From NCBI GenBank assembly GCA_949987705.1, contig OX465281.1:5992001-6056000 (forward strand): a DNA stretch of 64,000 bases. The letters run 5' to 3'. A program made the translations under genes and the position numbers. This stretch comes from Thereva unica (lineage: Eukaryota; Arthropoda; Insecta; Diptera; Therevidae). Within the stretch, counting starts at the first letter, position 1. The number at the start of each line of letters is the position of its first letter. Positions 52,122-61,256 of the stretch are shown piece by piece. The notes under the pieces are model-generated. The model was not told where the DNA came from, did no database searches, and saw nothing but the letters and a program-made list of their open reading frames with translations.

Positions 52122-53043
52122 TGTGGGCGAAACGCATTCACATATTGCGACAGCTGATGTTGGTCAATGGTAAGAGTCAAGAGATTTAGCCTCCAACTAG
52201 ATTGTGTTTAGTATTATCATTGATTTGGTTACAGGAGTGTTGTGGTTGATTTGAATAAATGAAGTTAGATTGAAAATAGAAAACAGCGTTTATGTGATAA
52301 CTTCCGAGCAGAGAAAAGGGCCTGTTACCTTATGAAAACACGATCACTTTTCATTCACCCAGCAGAGAAGTCGTAGGTAAGTAAAATCGTCCCAGAACAT
52401 ATTCGCCCTTGGCATCGCTGCGGCTGATGTCAACATAGGAGATCCTGATATGGCTCGATATTGTCACTATCACTCCTTAAAAAATTTAGGTATTCCCAAG
52501 TGCAGCATCCTTCTCTCAAGGATATTCTTCTTGATGGACTGATGGAATGAAAAAGAACGAAGGTGATGGAAAGAGTTATAGCGCCCTGACTCGCTTTTAG
52601 GAAGAGTGGCGCTCTTAGATAGGGCGTCCATGTCAACGGAAGTCACTAAGGATCCTGAAGCCACAACATCTACTTTGGAAGGTGCTATAATGTTTTTACT
52701 TCCAAGATTCTGCTATATAAGAGGAAGGGTTTTTAGCCACGGCCTTCAAGGTCTTCAGTGAATTACGTGTTAAAATCTAGAAACGGTAGTACAACTTTCT
52801 TTTTCCCACATAGAAGCAAATTCAGCAGCAGCACGCATTGGCAAATGAATTATATCTTCATCGAAATACAACATATGTATATAATTCTTTTGTAACACCT
52901 TCACTTGATTTCCGGAATAAAAGGTTCACCTCTCCATTTTTGTAAAGAAGAGAGACAAGGAGGGATAGTTATCTAGGTCGGAAAAATGGAAAGACGAAGG
53001 GCCATTCTATTCTCTGAGATCGAAAAGTTCAAGTTTCATTACA
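52122..53043 (+). mobile_element. LTR of family Y, copy 2
   Basis: Aligns with 24532-25461; ends CATTACA, then 9 bp and the tRNA-Leu primer site TGGCAGCGGTGGGATACGAA at 53053-53072. Differences from copy 1 are scattered, including a duplicated phrase at 25410-25430 absent here. No matching right LTR in the window. Confidence 0.65.
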
Positions 53044-53178
53044 ATTATATGGTGGCAGCGGTGGGATACGAAAATTTTGGAAGAATTCGAATTAAAAGAT
53101 TGCAATCAAAAGGGAAAGATCAGCGATCTGTGATGACTGGTTTAATGCAGTGTTTGAATCCTGATTGCAGCCAACAAT

Positions 53179-53213
53179 TGGTGACCCCGACGTGATATGA
53201 ACACGCAACCTTC
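53179..53213 (+). promoter_or_regulatory. tRNA-Trp-complementary sequence (primer site or tRNA fragment)
   Basis: TGGTGACCCCGACGTGAT begins a 35-bp stretch complementary, with one mismatch at about position 19, to the 3' half of animal tRNA-Trp including the T arm. Such a site primes CsRn1-type Ty3/gypsy elements. The match is longer than the usual 18 bases, so a tRNA-derived fragment is the alternative. It lies only 106 bp after the start of the Y tRNA-Leu site. Confidence 0.55.
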
Positions 53214-53638
53214 CCGATCGATTTCTGACGAGATTAATTGCAAGATTTATTTGCTTTCAAACGTTTTAAAAGCTGAGATTAAGGTACAATTCACCTTAAA
53301 CCCAGCATTTCTTCAACGACAAAGTATTTTTTTTTTTAAATTTTAAACCATTTGTTGGATTCTAAATGATGATGAATGTCAAAATTCTCAATTTAAGTTG
53401 TTAGAGAATTGGTTGCCGAAATGCAAATATTACAAACAAATTGGATACGTCTTGATCCGCCGAAGTTACTATATACATATGTAGGTACATATATTTTTTT
53501 GTGAATAAATTTTTATTACGTTTACGAATAAAGCAAAACAAGTTTGAATTATCAAGCGAGTGTTATTATTTTTCTTTGCTACCCAACTCCTCAAATTTGT
53601 ATTTCAGAGGTACATCAATTTGGGCCTGGGTATTAATC
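53214..53638. other. unassigned stretch
   Basis: About 425 bp of AT-rich sequence without a recognised gene; possibly the leader or decayed interior of the element served by the tRNA-Trp site. Confidence 0.3.
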
Positions 53639-53773
53639 GTTCAGCTGATAATCTATCACATAGGCGATTAAACGTTTAGATCGTTCAGCCGATATTTTAT
53701 ATCCTATAGGCGACTAAACGTTTTGTTCGTTCAGCTGATATTTTATATCACATAGGCGATTAAACACTGATCA
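53639..53773. repeat. three tandem 44-46-bp repeats
   Basis: Units start at 53639, 53683 and 53729, each GTTCAGCnGATA...TAGGCGAnTAAACG. They end just before W copy 4. Confidence 0.75.
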
Positions 53774-53785
53774 CGTACGATCACT

Positions 53786-54438
53786 CCGACTCGAGAACTA
53801 AGAACATGTGCAGAAGTTCTCGCTGCACTTGTTCGCCGGGAGAGAGAGAGTTTGCAGGAATTTCCCCTGCATGAATGCATGAGAGCGTAAAATGTTTCTT
53901 GAGCTCCTCCCTAAAATGCATTCAAGAAAATTAAATGCGATGACCAATGAAAAGCCGCGATGAATGTCCAATAAGGAATTTTCGATACCAAGGGAGATTA
54001 TAAAATGTGAAAGTGATCCGAGAAAGAGAGTCAGTTAAGAAGTAATATTCAGTCAGTAATATTCAATCATTAAGTTATGAAGAGTCAATAAGTGATAGTC
54101 GATCAGTAATTTCTGAGTTGTTTTGAGAAAAGTGTTGAAAGTTTTTATAAGGCGAATGCATAGAGACAATCTCGGAAGGCATCCGATTTACCTACGTGAG
54201 CCGGCGTGGGGGGATTGATAATTCTATAGCTTAGCCCAATGAAAAGGTTAAATTAGTAAAGAATGTATTAAAGAAAAGTATGTTTTAATATTAATAAAAT
54301 AAAAAGTGTAAATCTGAGAAAGTGTTTGAAGTGTTTAAGAAATTTAAAAGATAAACTACAAGAGCTAGTGGTCATCTCTCGTTCTGAGAATGTACTCCAC
54401 GGTCCTGCCGTAACTAGCATACGGTTCACGGCTTAACA
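53786..54438 (+). repeat. repeat W, copy 4 (full)
   Basis: CGTACGATCACTCCGACTCGAG to ACGGTTCACGGCTTAACA. Carries TATA (GATTATAAAATGTG near 53996), TCAGT motifs, GAGCCGGCG and the conserved right end. A zinc-finger reading frame begins immediately afterwards with no gap, as if W supplied its promoter and 5' UTR. Confidence 0.75.
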
Positions 54439-54687
54439 CGACCAACGGATTGGAGGTGTAGAGGCTGCGGATTTTTGAATTTTGCCAGGCGACTCAAATG
54501 CTTCAGCTGCAGGGCAGATCCAGAGGGAGGCAAAGGAGGTATTTCTGGTTGGGCTCCACCCCGACTGGATTGTTTTATGTGTGGGGGGCCGCATTATATC
54601 GCCGAGGGCCCCAGGCGAAAGGAATATCGCCGTCAGCAGGTTGAGGCTAACCGAGGCCGGTTCAGGGAAGGCCGGCGGATTAGATAG
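54439..54687 (+). CDS. RanBP2-type zinc finger plus degenerate zinc knuckle protein
   Basis: Open from the W border to TAG 54685-54687; no ATG before the finger. A RanBP2-type zinc finger is clear: DWRCRGCGFLNFARRLKCFSC (W-x-C-x2-C-x3-N-x6-C-x2-C). A second unit, CFMCGGPH followed by GPRRKEYRR, looks like a retroviral CCHC knuckle of the CxxCGGPHxxxxCP type in which the last Cys codon has become Gly (GGC). The tail is Arg-rich. Both domains bind single-stranded RNA in known families, so this may be the nucleocapsid end of a gag or a small RNA-binding protein. The missing fourth ligand suggests decay. Confidence 0.55.
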   Translation, partial: RPTDWRCRGCGFLNFARRLKCFSCRADPEGGKGGISGWAPPRLDCFMCGGPHYIAEGPRRKEYRRQQVEANRGRFREGRRIR

Positions 54688-54780
54688 TGACAAAAAATAT
54701 AAAAATAAAAGATAATGTGTGTTTAATGATTTGGTTTTTTTTTCTTCCCTCCGGGGCGTGTTTATAAATTATTTTTTCAG

Positions 54781-54993
54781 ATCTACGTCTATTTTTTGAA
54801 GAAAACGGACGCTCAGTTACCGTGAATGGAGCTCGTTACAGGAACATGATCGAGGAATTTACCGATTGATATGCTGCAAAGAGTGGATACGAATTTCAAA
54901 AATCGACTTCATCAGTGTATGCGCTATGGGGGTCGCCATTTATCCGATGTCATTTTCAAGACTGCATGAAAAAAAATTGGGATATTGTATTCT
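54781..54993 (+). pseudogene. IS630/Tc1-like transposase fragment (DUF4817-type)
   Basis: FFEENGRSVTVNGARYRNMIEEF closely resembles the segment just after the first catalytic Asp region in the arthropod transposase group that carries a DUF4817 HTH domain. The frame breaks at a TGA (about 54868-54870) and resumes downstream with SPFIRCHFQDCMKKNWD. Only about 70 codons survive, and no terminal repeats were found. Confidence 0.5.
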
Positions 54994-55240
54994 CAAATAA
55001 AAAAAAAGTTAAAACAATAACTGAAAAACTTTTGTTTTTATTGACCTTTCCAATAAGTAAGTTTCTCTGGCGCACCCTGTACCATGAAAGATTTAGACTT
55101 AGGTATCCTCTTCCATATCAAGTTTTAATAAAATAATTAGTACCAAATTACCAGTGTATTTGTAGTAATATATAAAAATATCAATAAACATCACAATACA
55201 ATAGTAGCAAATGTTAATTTGATTAATGATTTAACAAATA

Positions 55241-55491
55241 TGGCCAACACCGAAGGAATTGGAGTAGCAACTTGTGTGGTTGAAACAAATAATAATCAAC
55301 AAAATATAGTAGAGCAGCAAATAATAAATGATACCACAGTAGCAAGTGCTGAAGAAATTGAATCGTCTGGCGATGCAACCTTTTTGCTTGGCGTGGACAT
55401 GTTGAATATGTTTAAAGAAAACGACAAAACACAATCAATTGATTGTGAAAAAGATATTGTAACTTTCTATACTGAATATCGAAATGAATAG
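55241..55491 (+). CDS. AT-rich virus-like acidic protein, about 83 aa
   Basis: ATG 55241 (MANTEGIGVAT) is preferred over an upstream ATG at 55219. TAG at 55489-55491. Asn/Gln-rich N-terminal half, acidic Ile/Ser middle, and an FLLGVDMLNMF hydrophobic patch. Intact. A TATA-like ATATATAAAA lies about 70 bp upstream. The next AT-rich gene begins 26 bp downstream on the same strand. No family recognised. Confidence 0.45.
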
Positions 55492-55516
55492 ATGACTTAA
55501 AAATTATAAGATAATA

Positions 55517-56563
55517 ATGAGTAAGAATAGATTATCTAAACAAATTGATTATTTTTCTACTGTAGCTTCTATTATTTTACCATTTTGTCAAAAATATAAT
55601 AATAATAGTATAAAACTATTTCTTAATGGTGCAAAAGTGTATAATGAAAATTATCGTTCAAATAGTGACTTTTTGCTTAATTATTTATATGTTTATAAAC
55701 AATTTATGAATGGCAGTATAAATATTTGCAACAGCTTATTTGAAAATTATGAAGACCTTAAACAAAAATCAATTTACGAATGGTCGTGGAATTTTTTTTT
55801 AATTTATTAAATGCCGCGAAAAAAATATTAGATGAGGCATATAATTTAGCATATACAGTTGGGCGCGACGATATTGTTACAAAAACGACAATTGAAAAGG
55901 AACAAAATCCATTGGTACAAGTTAAACGTGTTGTGATTTTAGATGCAAGCGATTATGAAAACTATAAAAAGACTATTTTTGATTGGAAATGCAATATACA
56001 ATCTCTATATGTAGAAGAACAATATATGAAGCATATAATTGAAATATGCAATTCTCGTAAAACCAAATTTAATACAAAAGAAGCTAAAATAAATAAATGT
56101 AATATTAATAAAACTATTGTAATATCAGAAAACGATTACGGAAATACACCTCAATTATGTAAACTAAATGCCGAATTAATTGTTCACAAATCTAAAATTG
56201 ATATTTATGAAAAAAAAAAAAAAAAAAAAAAAACGATAGATTAACTGTTGATGATATATATGTGTATAGTAGTTATCAACGGGAATTAATATCATTTGTA
56301 TTTACTAATTTTTCCGCATTATATAATAAAACATGCGTTCAATGTATTAGAATATTTTTGGAACAACAACATAGTATAATATATAATTTGTTGCAAAAAC
56401 GCCAAAAACTTTTATTAAAGACTAATGAGAAAATTAATAAAGAACAATTTGTAGAAAAGCTTACATGGAATGATATAGATAAGACAATTGCAGAATATCC
56501 ACATAAATGTGGGAACTGCAATCCCGATAACAGTAATCTGTATCGTTATGCCTGTTATCAGTA
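55517..56563 (+). pseudogene. AT-rich virus-like gene broken at two homopolymers
   Basis: Three consecutive frames form one likely protein of about 345 residues. Segment 1 starts ATG 55517 and loses frame at a T9 run (55792-55800). Segment 2 runs to an A-run of about 24 (56210-56233). Segment 3 ends at TAG 56562-56564. The protein is Ile/Asn/Lys/Tyr-rich and helical, with CGNC near the C terminus. Both breaks sit in homopolymers, so assembly error or polymerase slippage could explain them. No family recognised. Confidence 0.5.
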
Positions 56564-56728
56564 GTGGTATTCCGTTGCAGCACTTACTCAACCGTCGTCC
56601 AGCAAAGCGATAAGTGCACGGGAAAACGCTAAGCCGCAAAGCCGCATTATTATTATTTTTTTTTTTTCATATTAAACATTTTTTCTTTATAGTGTTTTAA
56701 TTATTTGAACTCTTTTGGATTCGATTAG

Positions 56729-57800
56729 GCCAGTCGCGCACGGGCGATTTTTTTCACGCAATTTTTAATCGCCCAAAATGAATCGCACTGTAAGTAAATC
56801 AGTGTGAGGGCACGACCGATTATAAATTTGCGACGATTAAAAAATTACGCCCAGACCTATTTTGCAGGCGATGCAATTATCGCCTTGGAAAATGGAATAT
56901 ACGTGTTTAAAGGAAACTGCGCGCACACACACGATTAGTAGTCGCCTGTCAGCGTTTCGGTTGAGTTATGTACGGCAATAATAATGACATTTGATACGGA
57001 ATTATTTATTTCGGAAGTAGAAAAACGGCCGGGGTTGTACAATGTTAAAATACCGGAATATGCAAACAAAATTGCTAAGAGAGCGTATGTCAGAAGGAGC
57101 GGAGCGTATGTATGGCAGAAGTATGTGAAATTTTTTACAGGTAAAGAATTTAAATTTTTTACAGGTAAAGAATTACAAACAAAGCAAGTGGAGAAATATA
57201 AGAACAACCTTTAGAAGGGAGTACAATCTACAAAAATCTGCCCGGTCAGGTTGTGGTGCTAAAAAGAAACGGAAATATATTTATTTCGATCAACTTATTT
57301 TCCTCCGTGATTCTATTGAAGGTAGAGAAACATCAAGTAATCTCTCTTTACAAAGAGAATCAGACCACGATAGTGATTCAGGTGAAACGGCGGAGCCAAT
57401 TGTAAAACCGCCAGTTTCTTCAACGCCAAGTGTTTCTTCGAGCAAAGTAACACCTCGTAAAAAGCCACCTGCATCTTCTTATGAGGAGTCTTTATTGAAT
57501 TTACTGCGAGAAAAGAAACGCGAAGAGGAGGAAATTGATGAGGATAAATATTTTCTGCTATCATTGCTTCCAGCTTTTCGCAAATTTTCGGATGAATAAA
57601 AATTTGTTGCTGATAAGGATGATAAGGATAATGCGAAGGATAATGTGTTGTGATATTATATAGCAAACACAAAACCTCCTAAACATCCATCCAATATAAT
57701 GTAAACAAAAACATGAGAACCCGAAACCACCGTCACCATGAAAAGATAATTACGTCAGGGATTCCGCCCGGCTAAAGTAATTAAAACACAACGGGAATCC
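56729..57800 (+). mobile_element. PIF/Harbinger-type element remnant, 5' end and accessory gene
   Basis: The left part has GGCCAGTCGCGCACGGGCGAT and several TCGC/GCGA palindromic words over ~200 bp, the usual look of a Harbinger terminus. It is followed by a MADF-BESS gene, the standard DNA-binding accessory gene of PIF/Harbinger elements. No DDE transposase gene and no matching right terminus were found. The right limit is arbitrary. Confidence 0.5.
56984..57599 (+). pseudogene. MADF-BESS DNA-binding protein, broken
   Basis: ATG 56984. The MADF domain start is plain: ELFISEVEKRPGLYNVKIPEYANK. Around 57130-57180 a short tandem duplication (TTTTTTACAGGTAAAGAATT twice) and a frame change disrupt the second half of MADF. 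Coding pattern resumes near 57220 with a basic segment, a Ser/Pro-rich linker and a final BESS motif (DKYFLLSLLPAFRKF) before TAA 57597-57599. MADF binds DNA and BESS mediates protein contacts. In Harbinger elements this protein helps the transposase recognise ends. A domesticated host paralogue is the alternative. Confidence 0.75.
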
Positions 57801-58149
57801 CATGCGCATGACACGGGCCATGTGTGAAATATAACTTGACCCATGTCACTGCACAAGTGCATTAGCACATATTCTGTTGCTATTATGGTGACTAAGCGAC
57901 TTGCGTAATGTTTTGTCCTAAAAAGACAAACCAATTAAAAATAAATTAAAATAAAGAAATTACCTTTTTTCATATCCTACTCGCAATGTCAAAACAAAAC
58001 AAACTGGATGTGTCAAAATAATGACATGCGAGTAAGTTTAAAATATGGAAAGCGTCAAAGCGTCAATATCGTAATTTAGTACATACGATATATATGTATA
58101 TGGAAAGCGAAAACGTAGGAAAGCAGCATTAAGAATTACGCTCTAGTTT
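57801..58149. other. unassigned stretch
   Basis: About 350 bp without a gene. It includes small hairpins (TGCACAAGTGCA, TTTGTC...GACAAA) that blend into the array to the right. Confidence 0.3.
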
Positions 58150-59583
58150 TGAGCAATTTTACCCCCACCTAGCCTCGATATCCAGCAACAAGAATTTGGC
58201 GAAGGATACGAGGCTCGGAGGCAGATATCAAAAATTTAATCTTCTCTGGACATCCGCCGAGAAGGTTCATATCTGGAATTATTCCGATATATTTAGATAG
58301 GGCTTAGATAATTGGTGGGCTTTTAGCCGCTGATTGCTGTGATAGGATTATTTAGCGAAAGTGTTGTTTTTCAGGCAGACAGAAAATATTTGATTGATAT
58401 TTCTTTTTAAATACATATATGTATATACTATATATATGTATATTTAAATTTAACAAGAATAATTTTCATTTCTTGTGGCGGTTTTTAGCTTCCAACACAA
58501 AGCTGAATAGCGATTAGCTAATTCAGCCACGGCACACAGCAAAGAAAAGATTAAAGCAGAGTTACTTGCAGTAACTTGTGAATAATCTTTGTAGGCAATT
58601 TAAGTTCTCTGGTTGGAATTATTCCACCAGGTATCAGATATATTAAATTCGATTTGATAACAATTCCAGTATCTAGCAACTTTGTGGTATACAAGTTGCA
58701 CAGAAAGCACCAGAATATTCATCTGGTTATAAATTGTTGTAAACAATTCGGCGAAGTAAATTTACGTTAATTTCTAGCAACTTTGTAAGATACAAGTTGC
58801 ATAGAGTGCAGCAGAATATTTTTTGCTTATAAATTGTTATAACCAAGTCGGCGAAGTAAATTTACTCCATTTTCTAGCAACTTTGTAATATACAAGTTGC
58901 ATAGAGGGCATCAGAATATTTTTTCTGATTTATAAATTGTTGTAAACAATTCGGCGAAGTAAATTTACTCCATTTATCACAACTTTGTTGTATACAAATT
59001 GTGTAGAGCACCAGTATATTCATCTGGTTATAATTTGATAACACAATTAGCGAGTTCATTACAGACAAGTTTGAACCAGGATCTTCCTCCGGTTTACACC
59101 TGTTTTAGGCGATTTCACGTGAGCTTGTATAGGACAAGGGCCATACAAGACTCATTTAGCAAAATTAAATTTCTATGGTTTGGGATATCCAACCATATTT
59201 AAATAATAATAAAATTTACAATTTTATTTAAAGATTACTAGGAATTCTTCTCCTGAAGCACCCCCCCGAGGTTGGATACACAGCGGATTTACCTGATTGA
59301 GGCAGTACTTCAAGGAATATTTGGAGAAGACCAGCTGTTTTTTTTATTCAAATTTTTATTTTAAAGCAAAGAAGTCGAGTAACGTAGAGTTAATTTTAAG
59401 CATAGATTTAATTAGAATTTATAATTAATAGGAGAAATATATTTGTATCAAACGGACCTTAGACTCTTTTATTTAGAGCAGCCGGCACCTATCCTACATT
59501 CCAGCTATTTTTTAATTATTACGACGATCACCTCCTAACACCAGGTCTTTAACCGGTTTTAGGAAAGTGACGCCGTAACACGT
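58150..59583. repeat. hairpin-rich repeat array, element Z copy 2
   Basis: Four units of about 100 bp start near 58676, 58775, 58873 and 58977. Each unit has GCAACTT...AAGTTGC, a weaker CAGAATATTC hairpin, and AATTGTT/AACAATT. The last unit has CACAA...TTGTG in place of GCAAC...GTTGC, a paired change. Flanking hairpins include AGTTACT/AGTAACT (58559), CTGAATAGC/GCTAATTCAG (58500), TGAGCTTGTAT/ATACAAGACTCA (59120) and ATGGTTTGG/CCAACCAT (59174). The right part aligns with 42160-42730. Transcripts would be highly structured. Confidence 0.6.
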
Positions 59584-60002
59584 AATTTATTACAGTCGAA
59601 ATTATTTGAACCATATTTTCTTGACCTTCTTATGTTTTTGCCGAGGAGGAGAAATTGTAAACATAAGCGATGGATATTGGAAAGTGGAAATCCAAAGTCC
59701 ATCCCTTATGTATTGGAAAGCCCCTCTTAAATTTTAAGAACTTTGTAGTAGAATAAGATTGTATAAAAGAGCAAAGCAATTATCGATCTTAGAGGAATTG
59801 CTTTAAGATTGTCGTAAAATAAACTTGGCTTTCAGCCTTAAATTTTATTAATTTCTTTTTAGTAATTCTCCATATTTTGGCATTCATTGCCTTTAAATCT
59901 GCAGTGCCCAACTGCTTAGCCAAATTAACTAGGGAACTTATTTTGGCATTTCTGCCTATTAGATTTGCGACCAGACGCTGAGTAATTTTCTGGTAAGTGT
60001 TA
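59584..60002. other. unassigned stretch with a 9-bp perfect hairpin
   Basis: AAAGCAATT/AATTGCTTT at 59773-59804. A 73-codon minus-strand frame here is Lys/Ala/Leu-rich and might be coding, but I cannot assign it. Confidence 0.3.
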
Positions 60003-60640
60003 TCAATCACGGATACAATCCGGACACAACAAATGCGTCTTTCTGAATTGTATCAAATTTTTAAGAGCGCTTACCCGGAAATCAAAATTAGTTTGCCAAA
60101 ATTTTGTGAGTTGAGGCCAAAAAACTGTGTTCTTGCTGGTGCCAGTGGCACCCACACAGTATGTGTTTGTGTTTACCACGAAAATGTTCGCCTCATGTTT
60201 GAAGCTATGAATTTTAAAGATCTTTCTCTTGAAACTGAGTGTACTTTCGAAACTTATCACAACGCATTCAAGATTCTCAATTGTGAAAACACAACACCAG
60301 AATGTTCTTAATGAGTGTAAAAAATGCCCTGGCGTAGAAAAATTGAGAGACTTTGTGGGTTCACTTTGTGAAGATCAGGACTTCAAAAATGTACAATATC
60401 GAACTTGGCAAACTACTGATAGGAGTACTTTACGCACAGTTACATCGAATGTAGAAGAGTTTGTCGAAGAGTTTTGCGATCATCTGTACAAATTAAAACC
60501 TCATTCTTTTATTGCCAACCAGCAGTCAGATTTTTTCAAAGCGTGCAAACAAAACTTGCGATCTGTTTCTAGTTTCTAGTTACATGTGATTTTGCAGAGA
60601 ACTATGCATTTGTTGCACAAAATGCTGCCCAATCATTCCA
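60003..60640 (+). pseudogene. unrecognised widespread TE-type protein fragment, frame-shifted
   Basis: The first frame (in-frame ATG 60033) contains KISLPKFCELRPKNCVLAGASGTHTVCVC and later NVRLMFEAM, a pattern I associate with a protein repeated in many invertebrate genomes. Near 60290 the coding pattern moves to the frame of 60229, with CKKCPG and LRDFVGSLCE, continuing in frame past 60579 after another shift (CDFAENYAFVAQNAAQSFHWNN). No catalytic motif is seen in the part present. Probably from a DNA transposon or retroelement; the class is uncertain. Confidence 0.45.
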
Positions 60641-60743
60641 TTGGAACAATGACCAAATTACCATTTTCACTATTGTTTTATATATGTAGATTTGTCCCGT
60701 TCTTGTGGACGTTTAGTTTAAGTTGGCTTCTTGAATTGACGAG

Positions 60744-60976
60744 ATGAGGTAAGTAGTTGAAATTTTTTTTTTTTTTTTTATATATATATATTTTTATATA
60801 TTTTTATATATTTTTATATATTTATATACTTTTTCTTTTCACCTCCCCCCCCTTTTTTTTGCAGTTACAATAAGGCAAAGGCTTTGTATGATGAGGCACA
60901 CTACCAACGGGAGTTGGCCCGGGTTCGGAGGAGGATGGCTGGATTGGCAAGACAAGAGGATGTGATCAGTATTTAG
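60744..60976 (+). CDS. duplicate of the spliced coiled-coil gene, truncated
   Basis: Exon 1 ATGAG (60744-60748), intron 60749-60864 expanded by TATATATTTTT microsatellite repeats, then exon 2 from 60865. The sequence matches 49401-49593 and lacks one GCAAAG unit. It diverges after CAAGACAAGAGGA (60960), giving a new stop TAG 60974-60976 after about 39 codons. It lacks the DNLDLD tail. The DWDALGPIFDAI gene follows 43 bp later. Confidence 0.55.
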
Positions 60977-61256
60977 CATATCAAATGATGTTATCAGGCT
61001 GCTTGGTTTTTAGCTCGAGATGGAACCAGAACGAGATGCGTTAGGCCTGAGACAGGAAGATTGGGATGCGTTGGGGCCCATCTTTGATGCCATTGATGAT
61101 AGGCAAGACAGGCTAGACAGGCTAGACAGGTGGGACCGTTGGGAGGTGGAGGATGCCGAAGAACGCGAGCGCCCGGAGGCGATATGGGGAGGTTTCCAGA
61201 ATTTCCAGGATTTCTGAAGCGAAGAGGGGTTGGATAGCGGGTACGAATCTCTAGAA

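Noticed and set aside
56984..57599. Functional host MADF-BESS transcription factor
   Set aside because: The MADF half is disrupted by a short tandem duplication and a frame change, and Harbinger-like terminal sequence lies just upstream.
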